From Proteobacteria bacterium UBA5122 (GTDB taxonomy: Bacteria; Pseudomonadota; Gammaproteobacteria; Tenderiales; Tenderiaceae), in the NCBI GenBank assembly GCA_002415485.1, contig DHYU01000010.1, positions 776-58,803 of the forward strand: 58,028 nucleotides of DNA, written 5' to 3'. The position numbers and the translations under genes were made by a program. Shown here piece by piece: positions 44,546 to 53,352 of this stretch (the stretch's first letter is position 1; every line of letters begins with the position of its first letter). Below the pieces are notes generated by a model. The model was given only the letters and a program-made list of their open reading frames with translations. It did no database searches and was not told where the DNA came from.

Positions 44546-44852
44546 AGAAGCCACGCCGGTCACACTGACCATCCTCGGCAAAGAGTTGCGCGTCGCCTGT
44601 CCGCCGGAAGAGCGTGACAGCCTGATGCGCAGCGCCGCCTATCTCGACGAGAAGATGCGTGAGATCCGCGCCCGCGGCCGCACCGTCGGCCACGACAACA
44701 TCGCCGTCATGGCCGCGCTCAACATCGCCCACGAGATGTTGCAAAGCAAGACCAGCGTCGACCGCAACGACAAGGCCATCAGCACCCGCATCAAGAGCAT
44801 CCAGAACAAGATCGAGGCCGCACTGAGCGACGCGCGTCAGATCGAAATCTAA
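44532..44852 (+). CDS. zapA: Cell division protein ZapA
   Basis: A 106-residue FtsZ-associated protein. The N-terminal beta-rich part (VTLTILGKELRVACPPEE) and the long C-terminal coiled coil (about 65-100) match ZapA, which bundles FtsZ filaments at the Z ring. Start overlaps the preceding coiled-coil gene. A strong terminator follows. The usual partners ssrS and ygfA are still downstream but are displaced by the gene at 44928-46739. Confidence 0.94.
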   Translation: MSSSKEATPVTLTILGKELRVACPPEERDSLMRSAAYLDEKMREIRARGRTVGHDNIAVMAALNIAHEMLQSKTSVDRNDKAISTRIKSIQNKIEAALSDARQIEI

Positions 44853-44878
44853 GCGCCACCTGACCTGGCCTTCAACGC

Positions 44879-44916
44879 AAAAAGCCGCTGCCGAATCTCT
44901 CCGGCAGCGGCTTTTT
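44879..44916 (+). terminator. Intrinsic terminator after zapA
   Basis: A 14-15-bp stem (AAAAAGCCGCTGCCG / CGGCAGCGGCTTTTT) with a loop of about eight bases ends in six T. It also faces the convergent lipoprotein gene, whose stop is at 44928. Confidence 0.92.
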
Positions 44917-44927
44917 TATGCACCGAC

Positions 44928-46739
44928 TTACTTCAGTTTGATATGCAGCTGCTCGGCCACCAGCGTGTTGGTCGCATCGTTATAACGCCCCTTCGCCATG
45001 ACCTTGCTGACCTTATTCGCCGCCGTCAGCTCACGCGTCAGCGCGGCAACAAAGGCATCGAAACTGCGATAGACACGCGTCCCCTGCCCCCGCTTCTGCA
45101 AGGCATACAAACCGCTGCCATTGCTCGGGGCGGCAATGGTCGGTGTCTGCGCCGTGGTCAGCTTGACCACATAGTCATGACGCCGCACCTGGGCACGATC
45201 GACCCCACTCAGATCAAACACCAGCTGACTGGTTTCGATCTGGGTAATCACACCGCTTTCCGCCGGCCGCCATTTCAACACCAGCTGCGCATCGACCTGG
45301 CTCAGATCGATCACCTTCGTCGCATCAAAATCCGCCGGCGCTGAACCAAACGGGGCCACAAAACCTCGCACCCGCAACGGATTTCCAACGTTCATGCCAC
45401 TCAACGACAGACCAGTGGCATCGACCTGGTACAGGTTTGGGTCGGCATCGTTCACGCTAATGCTGCCCGTACCAGAGAAGTCATAATCGGCCACCGGGCG
45501 CCCACTGAGCGATGACAGATCCAGCGTCACCTCAGCAGAATTCAGACTGACCGCGGTGCCCGCTGCGCCACTCAACAACAGGCGAATCCGTTCCGGCGCC
45601 ATCGTCATATTACTGGCCAGATCACCCAATAATTCGACACGTTGCCCCACTGAAATATCAACCAGGCTCACGTTCGCGTCGGAATCCTGTTTGCTGTATT
45701 GCGTATCGCCATCGGGCGTGACGGTCACGGTTTGGTTCAGGCGCATATCACCCTCATCCAGCCACAACACCCGTGCCTTCACCGTCAACGAGGTCGCATT
45801 GCGCGCGGTAACCACACCGATCACACCATCGGTATCACCACCCAGCACACTACGACCGGCGCGAACATCTGTAGCCACAAAGGCACGGCCAGCACCATCC
45901 ACATCCTTCAGGCGCCCCTTTACCAGCAGCCATGTATTTTGGTCTCGGGCTGCCAGCGCCGTCAGGCCCGCCGCACCACTGTATTCAGTGCCATTGATGT
46001 CGTAATCGGTATCACCATTCACATAGACGTCAACCTGGCCAAACCGGCTCTGCCGCACATGTCCGGGGCGCAGGTTCATCGCAATCACCCCTTTGTCGGT
46101 GTCGACCGACTGCAACAGACCACGCAGGCGCGTCTCTTTGTCGACCTTCATATCCACATCGGCCACCAGCACCGGCTCGACCGTCACTGTCGGGGGTGTG
46201 GTCGCCATATCCACGCTGTTGCCGGTTTCCAGATCAAAGTCCAGGGTCAGGAATTTGGAGACCCCAGGGGCCACCACCAACGGGTGATCGCCGTCAAAAC
46301 TGACACGCAAGGTGATCGACTCCAACGCGTCGCCATCTGCATCGACTACCTTGGCGGCCACCGCCGCACCTGAGGACTCCACCAGCACCTGCGCATTGCT
46401 GTAGTCAAAACGAATCTCTGCGCCCACATAGCGCCCATGCGGTATTGTCGCCACCGCCAGCAACTCGGTCAGGTCGACATACTGGGAAAAATCGATACGC
46501 ATGCCCTCGGTCATCGTCTCCACGATACGACCGTCCTGATGCTCCAGGCGCAGCGAGGTCACATCGACCACATAACCAAGAAAATCGCCATCGGCATCGG
46601 TCAGCCCGATCACGACCTCACCATTTTGAGTATCTTCGACATTGCCGCCAGAACCACCGCCACCGCAACCGGCCGTCAAGGCCGCTGCCGCAAACACCGA
46701 GGCTGCCATCCAATATCTCAACTGCTGATACATCTTCAT
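44928..46739 (-). CDS. Large lipoprotein with DUF4382- and DUF5666-like regions
   Basis: A 603-residue exported lipoprotein. A signal peptide ends in lipobox LTAGC (Cys25) followed by a glycine/serine linker. Residues about 40-200 resemble DUF4382 (VVIGLTDADGDFLGYVVDVTSLRLEH). The rest is a string of beta-rich modules resembling DUF5666 (KGRLKDVDGAG, VVTARNATSLTVKARV, VELLGDLASN). No catalytic motif is seen. It is probably a periplasm- or surface-exposed structural or binding protein. It sits between zapA and 6S RNA, which are normally adjacent, so it looks like an insertion into this neighbourhood. Confidence 0.85.
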   Translation of the reverse strand: MKMYQQLRYWMAASVFAAAALTAGCGGGGSGGNVEDTQNGEVVIGLTDADGDFLGYVVDVTSLRLEHQDGRIVETMTEGMRIDFSQYVDLTELLAVATIPHGRYVGAEIRFDYSNAQVLVESSGAAVAAKVVDADGDALESITLRVSFDGDHPLVVAPGVSKFLTLDFDLETGNSVDMATTPPTVTVEPVLVADVDMKVDKETRLRGLLQSVDTDKGVIAMNLRPGHVRQSRFGQVDVYVNGDTDYDINGTEYSGAAGLTALAARDQNTWLLVKGRLKDVDGAGRAFVATDVRAGRSVLGGDTDGVIGVVTARNATSLTVKARVLWLDEGDMRLNQTVTVTPDGDTQYSKQDSDANVSLVDISVGQRVELLGDLASNMTMAPERIRLLLSGAAGTAVSLNSAEVTLDLSSLSGRPVADYDFSGTGSISVNDADPNLYQVDATGLSLSGMNVGNPLRVRGFVAPFGSAPADFDATKVIDLSQVDAQLVLKWRPAESGVITQIETSQLVFDLSGVDRAQVRRHDYVVKLTTAQTPTIAAPSNGSGLYALQKRGQGTRVYRSFDAFVAALTRELTAANKVSKVMAKGRYNDATNTLVAEQLHIKLK

Positions 46740-46905
46740 TTACCTACTCCTGGGGCAAGCAAACGCCCCTCAACTAGACTTGCCGCAGACAACGGCACAT
46801 GCATTTATTCTCCACTGCCCAGAATGACGCCAACCTGAACACTCAACCGAAAAGCATGCGACTATTTTACATCCAGTCAGCCCCCCTGGCAGCGGCAATC
46901 ACGAT

Positions 46906-46935
46906 TTACCGGCCACCGGCGTTTTCGGCTAGAAT
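46906..46935 (+). promoter_or_regulatory. ssrS: Promoter of ssrS
   Basis: TTACCG and TAGAAT are separated by 18 bases. The predicted start near 46942-46944 coincides with the 5' end of the closing stem of 6S RNA. Confidence 0.55.
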
Positions 46936-46943
46936 AGGAGGCA

Positions 46944-47126
46944 GGCATCCTCTGCTGTGTTCGCGTAAGGCCGAGAAACCCTTGAGCCTTAATCAATACC
47001 CCTGGGGACGGGGCTGTTCGCGTGGTGTGCATGTCCGCTCGACGGAAAGCCTAAAACGCGGCGCGTGTTCCCACTTGAACCTATGGTTCAAGGTCCGAGG
47101 CCAGAACGACGCAAGTGGAGGATGTC
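46944..47126 (+). ncRNA. ssrS: 6S RNA
   Basis: About 180 bases that fold like 6S RNA, the open-promoter mimic that binds sigma-70 RNA polymerase. The closing stem is CATCCTC (46946-46952) with GAGGATG (47118-47124). Inside are the recognised gammaproteobacterial blocks: GTTCGCG near the 5' side, CGAGAAACCCTTGAGCC, CGACGGAAAGCCTAAAAC on the 3' side, and the hairpin CTTGAACC-TAT-GGTTCAAG (47074-47092). The folate cyclo-ligase gene follows 32 bases later, as in E. coli ssrS-ygfA. Exact ends are estimated. Confidence 0.92.
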
Positions 47127-47158
47127 TTTATATTTATCTCACAGCGAAAGCGACGCCC

Positions 47159-47770
47159 ATGTCCCATACCCAACAACAGCGCGCCGAGATTCGCAAACAG
47201 ATGCGCCGCCAGCGTCGCGCCCTCGACGGCCGCGAACTGAGCCAACGCTCACTGGCCATCGCAGATCAACTGCAACGCAGCCGCCTGTTCCACAATGCCC
47301 AGCGCATCGCCGGATTTATCGCCAGCGACGGAGAACCCAGCCTCGAGCCGCTGATGCAGCAGGCCTGGCAACTCGGCAAGACCTGGCACCTGCCCATCAT
47401 CGGCATGCCGAACATCAATCGTCTGTGGTTTGCCCCCTATGCCGACGGCGACGCACTGGTCGCCAATCGTTACGGCATCCCAGAACCCGCCGTGCACCTG
47501 TGCCACACACCCAAACCGCTGGCGCTGGATCTGATCCTGATGCCACTGGTCGCCTTTGATGCGCAGGGCAACCGCCTAGGCATGGGCAAGGGCTACTACG
47601 ATCGCACGCTGAGCTTCCTGCACCGCCGTCGCCACTGGTGCAAACCAAGACTGATCGGCATCGCCCACGACTTTCAGCGCGTCGGCGCACTGCCGTTTCA
47701 GGCCTGGGATGTGCCACTGGACGCCATCGTCACCGAGGCGGGCGTCTATCCGGTGCGGACTCGGGTATGA
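47159..47770 (+). CDS. ygfA: 5-formyltetrahydrofolate cyclo-ligase
   Basis: A 203-residue enzyme that converts 5-formyl-THF to 5,10-methenyl-THF with ATP. The ATG at 47159 gives MSHTQQQRAEIRKQMRRQRR, a normal basic start; any longer reading would run through the 6S RNA. The signature GNRLGMGKGYYDRTL and the PLVAFDAQG motif are present. It lies just downstream of ssrS, probably cotranscribed with it. Confidence 0.94.
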   Translation: MSHTQQQRAEIRKQMRRQRRALDGRELSQRSLAIADQLQRSRLFHNAQRIAGFIASDGEPSLEPLMQQAWQLGKTWHLPIIGMPNINRLWFAPYADGDALVANRYGIPEPAVHLCHTPKPLALDLILMPLVAFDAQGNRLGMGKGYYDRTLSFLHRRRHWCKPRLIGIAHDFQRVGALPFQAWDVPLDAIVTEAGVYPVRTRV

Positions 47771-47809
47771 TGGCGCCTCGCCGAATCGCACAAGCTAAAG
47801 GACGTTAAA

Positions 47810-48268
47810 ATGAATTACTGGCTGATGAAATCGGAACCGGATGTCTTCGGTATCGATGATCTGAAAAAGATGCCCAAACAAACGGAACACTGGGATGGCG
47901 TGCGCAATTATCAGGCGCGCAACATGATGCGCGACGGCATGAAGAAAGGGGATCATGTCTTCTTCTACCACTCCAACTGCAAGGTGCCCGGCATCGTCGG
48001 CATCATGGAGGTCGTCAAGGAAGGCTACCCGGACTTCACCGCCCACAATCCAGAGTCCAAGTACTACGACCCCAAAAGCACTGATGACAATCCACGCTGG
48101 TTCATGGTCGACATCAAATACACGCGCCATTTGAAACGCACCATCAGCCTCGACGAACTGAAAGTCCAACCCGGCCTCGAAGACATGGCCGTGGTACGCA
48201 AGGGCAACCGGTTATCGATCAACCCCGTTACCGCCGAGCAGTGGCAGATCATTTTGGGCATGGAATAA
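47810..48268 (+). CDS. EVE domain-containing protein
   Basis: A 152-residue single-domain EVE/PUA-like protein, related to human thymocyte nuclear protein 1. It shows the typical start YWLMKSEPDVFGI, the WDGVRNYQARNMMR motif and VFFYHSNC. EVE domains bind modified bases or RNA; the physiological target here is unknown. AAGGA precedes the ATG. It commonly follows ygfA in related bacteria. Confidence 0.93.
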   Translation: MNYWLMKSEPDVFGIDDLKKMPKQTEHWDGVRNYQARNMMRDGMKKGDHVFFYHSNCKVPGIVGIMEVVKEGYPDFTAHNPESKYYDPKSTDDNPRWFMVDIKYTRHLKRTISLDELKVQPGLEDMAVVRKGNRLSINPVTAEQWQIILGME

Positions 48269-48273
48269 AAAAA

Positions 48274-48295
48274 GCCGACAAATGTCGGCCTTTTA
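48274..48295. terminator. Bidirectional terminator between EVE gene and coiled-coil gene
   Basis: GCCGAC-AAAT-GTCGGC is followed by CTTTT on the plus strand and by TTTTTTT on the minus strand, serving both convergent genes. Confidence 0.85.
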
Positions 48296-48316
48296 ACGTT
48301 GCAAAACAACAACCCG

Positions 48317-48694
48317 TTATTGCAATGAGTTCTTCAACTCACCCGCGGCCTCACTCGCCTTTTGTGCAGCCTGAGCGGCCTCCAGCTTGGCGCTCTCGAT
48401 TTCCTGTCCAACCTCTGCCATATCCTGCTTTAGTTGATCCACTTCTTGCTTGGCCTGCGCTTGAACTTCTTGCAGCTCAGTCTTGGTTGCTTCGAGATCG
48501 GCCTTGGCCTTCTCTGCATCTGCACTGATCTCGTCAGTTTGTTCCTTGATGTCAGCACGCACTTCGCCGACTTGTTCTTTTACATCTGCTGCCGCTTCTT
48601 TCAACTTGTCAAAGAAGGCAGTGGCCTGCATCGGCATTGCCATACCTGCAGCCAATACCAGCGATGCAAAAATCACATTGTTACGCTTATCCAT
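48317..48694 (-). CDS. Small exported alpha-helical (apolipoprotein-like) protein
   Basis: A 125-residue protein with a signal peptide (about 1-26, MQATA|FFD), then one almost unbroken amphipathic helix rich in A, E, K, D and Q with heptad-like spacing. No cysteines are present. Helical periplasmic proteins of this kind may bind membranes or act as spacers. I do not recognise a named family. It is transcribed alone between two gaps. Confidence 0.7.
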   Translation of the reverse strand: MDKRNNVIFASLVLAAGMAMPMQATAFFDKLKEAAADVKEQVGEVRADIKEQTDEISADAEKAKADLEATKTELQEVQAQAKQEVDQLKQDMAEVGQEIESAKLEAAQAAQKASEAAGELKNSLQ

Positions 48695-48876
48695 TGTATG
48701 GTGTCCTCTCTGTGTGTACGTTCGAGTGTGATTGAATCCCCCTCACCCACCCTCCAAGACTTTGGGGAATTGAGCCGGATCATACCGACTAATGACCACA
48801 TTAGGAATCTGAGAATTAACCGTCGCTTAACAGCGATTTTGCGAAAACGCAGCAAAAACCCAACATCCTCAAGGCA

Positions 48877-50391
48877 TTAACTCAAAAACAATCGATAGGC
48901 CGGATTATCGGTTTCTTCACGGTAGGTGTAATTCAGCTCATCGAGAAAGCCGCGGAAGGTCTTACGCTCGGCCGGTGGGATCTGAATCCCGACCAGTACC
49001 CGACCATAGGCCGCGCCATGATTCCGGTAGTGAAACAGGCTGATATTCCAGCGCTGACCCAGTTTGGTCAGAAACTCCAGCAGCGCACCGGGGCGCTCGG
49101 GAAACTCGAACCGATACAGCACCTCGTTATCCACCCCCGCGCCATGACCACCGACCATGTGGCGGATATGCAGCTTGGCCATCTCGTTGTCGCTCATGTC
49201 GAGTACCGGATAACCGCGGTCTGACAGGCGCTGAATCAGATCATCCTTGCCATCATCACTACCGGTCAGCTGGATGCCGACAAACACCTGCGCATCCTTG
49301 TCATCGGCATACCGATAATTGAACTCGGTGATGCCGCGGCGGCCGAGCGTATTGCAGAAATTCCGGAAACTGCCGGGGCGCTCGGGGATCGTCACCGCCA
49401 GCACCGCCTCGTTGCGCTCACCCAACTCTGCGCGTTCCGAGACATGGCGCAGCCGGTCGAAATTCATATTGGCGCCGCTGTCGATCGCGACCATGGTCTG
49501 GGCAGTGATCTGCTCGCGCGCGCAGTATTTTTTGATCCCGGCCACGGCCAGTGCACCGGCCGGCTCGGCGATGGAACGGGTGTCATCGAAGATATCCTTG
49601 ATCGCGGCGCAGATCTCATCGGTGCTGACCAGGATCACCTCATCGACACACTCACGCGCGATGCGAAACGGCTCCTTGCCCGCCTGACGCACCGCCACGC
49701 CATCGGCAAAGATACCGACCTGATCCAGACGCACGCGGCGTTGTTTGTTCAGCGCCGCGTGCATGCAGGCGGCATCCTCCGGCTCGACGCCGATGATCTT
49801 GATCTCGGGCGACAGGGCCTTGATGAAGGCCGCAACGCCGGCGATCAAACCACCACCGCCGACCGGCACAAACACCGCGTGCAGCGGCCCGGTGTGCTGA
49901 CGCAGGATCTCCAGCGCCACCGTGCCCTGGCCGGCAATCACATCCGGGTCATCGTAGGGATGGACGAAGGTCAGGCCGTCTTTTTCCGCCAGTTTGGTCG
50001 CGTGCTCATAGGCCTCGTCATAGGCATCACCATGCAATACCACCTTGGCGCCAAAGTTGCGCACCGCGGCGACCTTGATCATCGGCGTGGTCTTCGGCAT
50101 CACGATGACGGCACGAATGCCCATCTTCTGCGCCGCCAGCGCCACGCCCTGGGCATGGTTGCCGGCCGAGGCGGCGATCACCCCGCAGGCCTTGGCCTCA
50201 TCCGACAGATGAAACATCTTGTTGTAGGCGCCGCGCAGTTTGAAGGAAAACACCGGCTGCAGATCCTCGCGTTTGAGCAGGATCTCGTTGTTCAGACGTG
50301 CCGAGAGGCGTGACATCCGGTCGAGCGGCGTTTCTATCGCCACATCGTAAACACGGGCTTTTAGGACTTTTTCGATATATTTCGTAGGCAT
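48877..50391 (-). CDS. ilvA: Threonine ammonia-lyase, biosynthetic
   Basis: A 504-residue PLP enzyme that converts threonine to 2-oxobutanoate for isoleucine synthesis. The PLP lysine lies in SFKLRGAYNKM (about residue 52), the glycine-rich phosphate loop is VPVGGGGLIAG, and the catalytic domain ends near 325. Two ACT-like regulatory domains follow (about 335-410 and 425-500), the form expected to be inhibited by isoleucine. It is divergent from rpiA, a common gammaproteobacterial pair. Confidence 0.97.
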   Translation of the reverse strand: MPTKYIEKVLKARVYDVAIETPLDRMSRLSARLNNEILLKREDLQPVFSFKLRGAYNKMFHLSDEAKACGVIAASAGNHAQGVALAAQKMGIRAVIVMPKTTPMIKVAAVRNFGAKVVLHGDAYDEAYEHATKLAEKDGLTFVHPYDDPDVIAGQGTVALEILRQHTGPLHAVFVPVGGGGLIAGVAAFIKALSPEIKIIGVEPEDAACMHAALNKQRRVRLDQVGIFADGVAVRQAGKEPFRIARECVDEVILVSTDEICAAIKDIFDDTRSIAEPAGALAVAGIKKYCAREQITAQTMVAIDSGANMNFDRLRHVSERAELGERNEAVLAVTIPERPGSFRNFCNTLGRRGITEFNYRYADDKDAQVFVGIQLTGSDDGKDDLIQRLSDRGYPVLDMSDNEMAKLHIRHMVGGHGAGVDNEVLYRFEFPERPGALLEFLTKLGQRWNISLFHYRNHGAAYGRVLVGIQIPPAERKTFRGFLDELNYTYREETDNPAYRLFLS

Positions 50392-50542
50392 CGCGCTAAA
50401 TTAGCAGTTTCTATATCAACTGCATAGCAGTCACGCGGGCCGATTGCGCGCATTCCGCGCCAACGGTGACTTGCCGCAGATGAATCGGTATCATGGGCCC
50501 GTTTTATCCTAAATATTCACGAAATAAGATGTGAGGTAAGGC

Positions 50543-51205
50543 ATGGCCTTAACACAAGACGAAATGAAAAAGCAGGTCGCAGAAGCGGCCCTGGAATACG
50601 TAGAAGCCGGCATGGTCGTCGGCATCGGCACGGGCTCGACCGCCAACCACTTCATCGACGGCCTGGCCAAGATGAAGGGCAAGATCGACGCCACCGTTGC
50701 CTCTTCCGAAGCCAGCGCCCAGCGTCTGCGCGGCCACGGCATCGAGGTCATCGACCTGAACTCTGCCGGCAACATCCCGCTGTACGTCGATGGCGCCGAC
50801 GAATCGAACAAGTACCTGCACCTGATCAAGGGTGGTGGTGGTGCGCTGACGCGCGAGAAGATCGTCGCCGCAGCGGCCGAAAAATTCATCTGCATCGCCG
50901 ATGAAAGCAAACTGGTCGACGTACTGGGCGCCTTCCCGCTACCTGTAGAAGTCATCCCCATGGCCCGTAGCTACGTGGCCCGTCAGCTGGTCAAGCTCGG
51001 CGGCGAGCCGGTCTACCGCGATGGTTTTGTCACCGACAACGGCAACATCATCCTCGACGTGCACAACCTGCAGATCATGAATCCGGTTGAACTGGAAGCG
51101 ACGCTGAATGGCATCGTCGGTGTCGTCACCAACGGCCTGTTCGCCCAGCGCCCAGCCGATGTGCTGCTGCTCGGCACGCAAAACGGTGTCCGCAAGATCA
51201 CCTAA
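50543..51205 (+). CDS. rpiA: Ribose-5-phosphate isomerase A
   Basis: A 220-residue isomerase of the non-oxidative pentose phosphate pathway, interconverting ribose 5-phosphate and ribulose 5-phosphate. Substrate-binding loops GIGTGSTANHF, YVDGADESN and KGGGGALTREK are intact. GAGG lies upstream of the ATG. Divergent from ilvA across 151 bases. Confidence 0.97.
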   Translation: MALTQDEMKKQVAEAALEYVEAGMVVGIGTGSTANHFIDGLAKMKGKIDATVASSEASAQRLRGHGIEVIDLNSAGNIPLYVDGADESNKYLHLIKGGGGALTREKIVAAAAEKFICIADESKLVDVLGAFPLPVEVIPMARSYVARQLVKLGGEPVYRDGFVTDNGNIILDVHNLQIMNPVELEATLNGIVGVVTNGLFAQRPADVLLLGTQNGVRKIT

Positions 51206-51214
51206 GCGTGTATC

Positions 51215-51249
51215 CACCACGCGGGCGGGAACGCTCCCGCCCCGCCGTG
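51215..51249 (+). repeat. GC-rich hairpin after rpiA
   Basis: CCACGCGGGCGGGA pairs imperfectly with TCCCGCCCCGCCGTGG around an ACGC loop. No T-run follows, so it is not a typical terminator. It may stabilise the rpiA 3' end or damp expression of the next gene. Confidence 0.5.
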
Positions 51250-51261
51250 GTCGATGATCAC

Positions 51262-51465
51262 ATGCAAAAGATCCTCATCACCCTCGGACTCGTCTTATTC
51301 GCCATCGGCCTGCTCTGGCCGTGGATACAAAAACTCGGCCTCGGCCGCCTGCCCGGTGACATCGCCGTCGAACGCGAAGGCTTCAACTTCTATTTTCCAC
51401 TGACTACATCGATCCTGGTCAGCATCGTGCTCAGCCTGTTGTTCTGGTTCTTCATGCGCAAATAA
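51262..51465 (+). CDS. DUF2905 family membrane protein
   Basis: A 67-residue protein with two transmembrane helices (about 4-20 and 45-64) flanking the conserved loop LGRLPGDIAVEREGFNFYFPL typical of DUF2905. The ATG at 51262 is chosen because translation then begins at the first helix; the preceding bases form a GC-rich hairpin. Function unknown. Confidence 0.88.
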   Translation: MQKILITLGLVLFAIGLLWPWIQKLGLGRLPGDIAVEREGFNFYFPLTTSILVSIVLSLLFWFFMRK

Positions 51466-51540
51466 GCGTGACTTTGTCACTGACGCCTGTCGGCGTTTTT
51501 GACTAGAGTAAGGACGTTCTTTCAGCCGAGGAGAGTCATC

Positions 51541-52122
51541 ATGCAACACCGCACCATTCTGAGCCTGGCCAGCGCCATGCTGCTCAGCAGTAGTTTTGTT
51601 CACGCAGAAGAGATCGATCGCTCACAACAGGCCGCCGACGTCAGCAGCCAGTTCATGCAAACCCTGGGCAAGACCATGAAGTCCACGCTCAAGGCCGAAG
51701 GCCCGGTCGCGGCGATCCAGGTCTGTAGCGAGGCTGCGCCGAAGATCGCCGGTGATCTATCACGCCAACACGGTTGGCAGGTGAGCCGCGTCAGCACCCG
51801 TGTGCGCAACCCGATGCTCGGCACAGCGGATCAATGGCAACAGCAGATCCTCGCCGACTTTGAGCGCCGCCTGAGCAACGGCGAGGCCGCCGAGTCATTG
51901 CGCCACAGCGAGATTGTGAGCGAACCGAGCGGCCGCTACTTCCGTTATATGCAGGCCATCACCGTCGGCCAGGCCTGCCTGACCTGCCACGGCAGCGCGG
52001 AAAACATCCCTGCACCAGTGAAAACCATCTTGAGCGAACACTATCCGCATGACCAGGCCGTCGGTTATCAAGAGGGTGATCTGCGCGGCGCCGTCAGCAT
52101 CAAATATCCGATCAGCGAATAA
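51541..52122 (+). CDS. DUF3365 (Tll0287-like) c-type haem protein
   Basis: A 193-residue periplasmic protein. The ATG at 51541 has GAGGAG seven bases upstream and opens a signal peptide (about 1-21, FVHA|EE). A single c-type haem motif CLTCH lies in AITVGQACLTCHG near residue 143. The fold family (DUF3365) has a PAS/GAF-like shape and is proposed for redox or gas sensing; it also occurs as the sensory part of some kinases. Here it stands alone, so its partner is not evident. Confidence 0.9.
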   Translation: MQHRTILSLASAMLLSSSFVHAEEIDRSQQAADVSSQFMQTLGKTMKSTLKAEGPVAAIQVCSEAAPKIAGDLSRQHGWQVSRVSTRVRNPMLGTADQWQQQILADFERRLSNGEAAESLRHSEIVSEPSGRYFRYMQAITVGQACLTCHGSAENIPAPVKTILSEHYPHDQAVGYQEGDLRGAVSIKYPISE

Positions 52123-52140
52123 AAATAAACAAACCTCCAC

Positions 52141-52160
52141 AGCCCCGCAGCCGCGGGGCT
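52141..52160 (+). terminator. Hairpin after the DUF3365 gene
   Basis: A perfect 8-bp stem (AGCCCCGC / GCGGGGCT) with a four-base loop lies 19 bases after the stop. No T-run follows on the plus strand, so termination would be weak. Confidence 0.45.
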
Positions 52161-52251
52161 ACATCCTCGCTCACAGTTGTTACAATATCGCGGCGCAACG
52201 TTCGGCATTTGCTGCCGATATGTTCCTTAAGGATGACAATACCAGAGCCGC

Positions 52252-53337
52252 ATGACGCACACCGCCCCACCTTCACTCGCCGCATTGCTGCACCAGCACG
52301 GCTTTACGCCTGACCCGGCCCAGCAAGTCGCACTGGCTGCACTGCAGTCTCTCAGCAACAGATTCGACGCACCGCGCCCCAGCCCCGGCCTGTTCGACAA
52401 ACTGCTCAAACGCAAACCGGAACCGATCAAGGGGCTATACATCTGGGGCGGCGTCGGCCGTGGCAAGACCCATCTGATGGACCTGTTTTTCAATCATGTG
52501 GCGTTTAGCCAAAAACAACGGCTGCACTTTCACCGCTTTATGCAGAGTGTGCACCAGGCCTTACAAAAACTCCCTAAAAGCCCGGACCCGCTGCGCATCG
52601 TGGCCAAGGATCTGGCGCAGAACATACAACTGCTGTGTCTGGATGAATTTCACGTCAATGATATTGGCGACGCGATGTTGCTCGGCCGTCTGTTGGACGC
52701 AATGTTTGAGAACGGCATCACCCTCGTCACCACGTCCAACATCCGCATCGACGACCTGTACAAAAACGGCCTGCAGCGTGAACGCTTTTTACCGGCGATC
52801 GAACTACTGCACAGCTACACCGATGAATTGCACCTCGACGGTGGCACCGACTACCGCACACAACTGCTGGAACAGGCCGGCAGCTATCACGTACACGCGC
52901 GCGGCGACGGCCACACTCACCTGCAGACACAGTTTGCACAGCTCGCACCCGAGGCACGCACCTCGCACACACTGACCTTGCATAACCGCGAGATTCAGAC
53001 CATTGCCGAGGGCGAGGATGTGATCTGGTTTGATTTTCATGCCATCTGCGATACGCCACGTTCGGCGGCAGATTATCTGGAGATTGCACGGCTCTATCAC
53101 ACCGTGCTGATCAGTGACGTGCCGTTGCTAACCGAGGCCCGCGACAGCGCCGCACAACGCTTTATCCATTTGATCGACGCGCTCTACGATCACAGCGTTA
53201 AAATCCTCATCACCGCCGAGGCCAAGGCCACCGAACTCTACCGTGGCCAACGTCATCAATTCGCCTTTGATCGCACCATTAGTCGATTACAGGAAATGGC
53301 CAGCCACGAATACCTGGCGCGGCCACACCGCGCCTAG
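52252..53337 (+). CDS. zapE: Cell division protein ZapE (AFG1-like ATPase)
   Basis: A 361-residue AAA-type ATPase that associates with FtsZ and constricting Z rings in E. coli. Walker A is GGVGRGKTHLMD (about 65-76) and Walker B LLCLDEFHV (about 125-133). The DAMLLGRLLDAMFENG segment and the sensor TTSNIRIDDLY motif fit AFG1/ZapE. No close ribosome-binding site precedes the ATG; AAGGATGA lies about 15 bases upstream. Confidence 0.94.
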   Translation: MTHTAPPSLAALLHQHGFTPDPAQQVALAALQSLSNRFDAPRPSPGLFDKLLKRKPEPIKGLYIWGGVGRGKTHLMDLFFNHVAFSQKQRLHFHRFMQSVHQALQKLPKSPDPLRIVAKDLAQNIQLLCLDEFHVNDIGDAMLLGRLLDAMFENGITLVTTSNIRIDDLYKNGLQRERFLPAIELLHSYTDELHLDGGTDYRTQLLEQAGSYHVHARGDGHTHLQTQFAQLAPEARTSHTLTLHNREIQTIAEGEDVIWFDFHAICDTPRSAADYLEIARLYHTVLISDVPLLTEARDSAAQRFIHLIDALYDHSVKILITAEAKATELYRGQRHQFAFDRTISRLQEMASHEYLARPHRA

Positions 53338-53352
53338 GCACATAAAGATACG

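Noticed and set aside
46799..47158. N-terminal extension of the folate cyclo-ligase
   Set aside because: This stretch is the 6S RNA gene and its promoter; the in-frame reading is coincidental and the enzyme has normal length from 47159.
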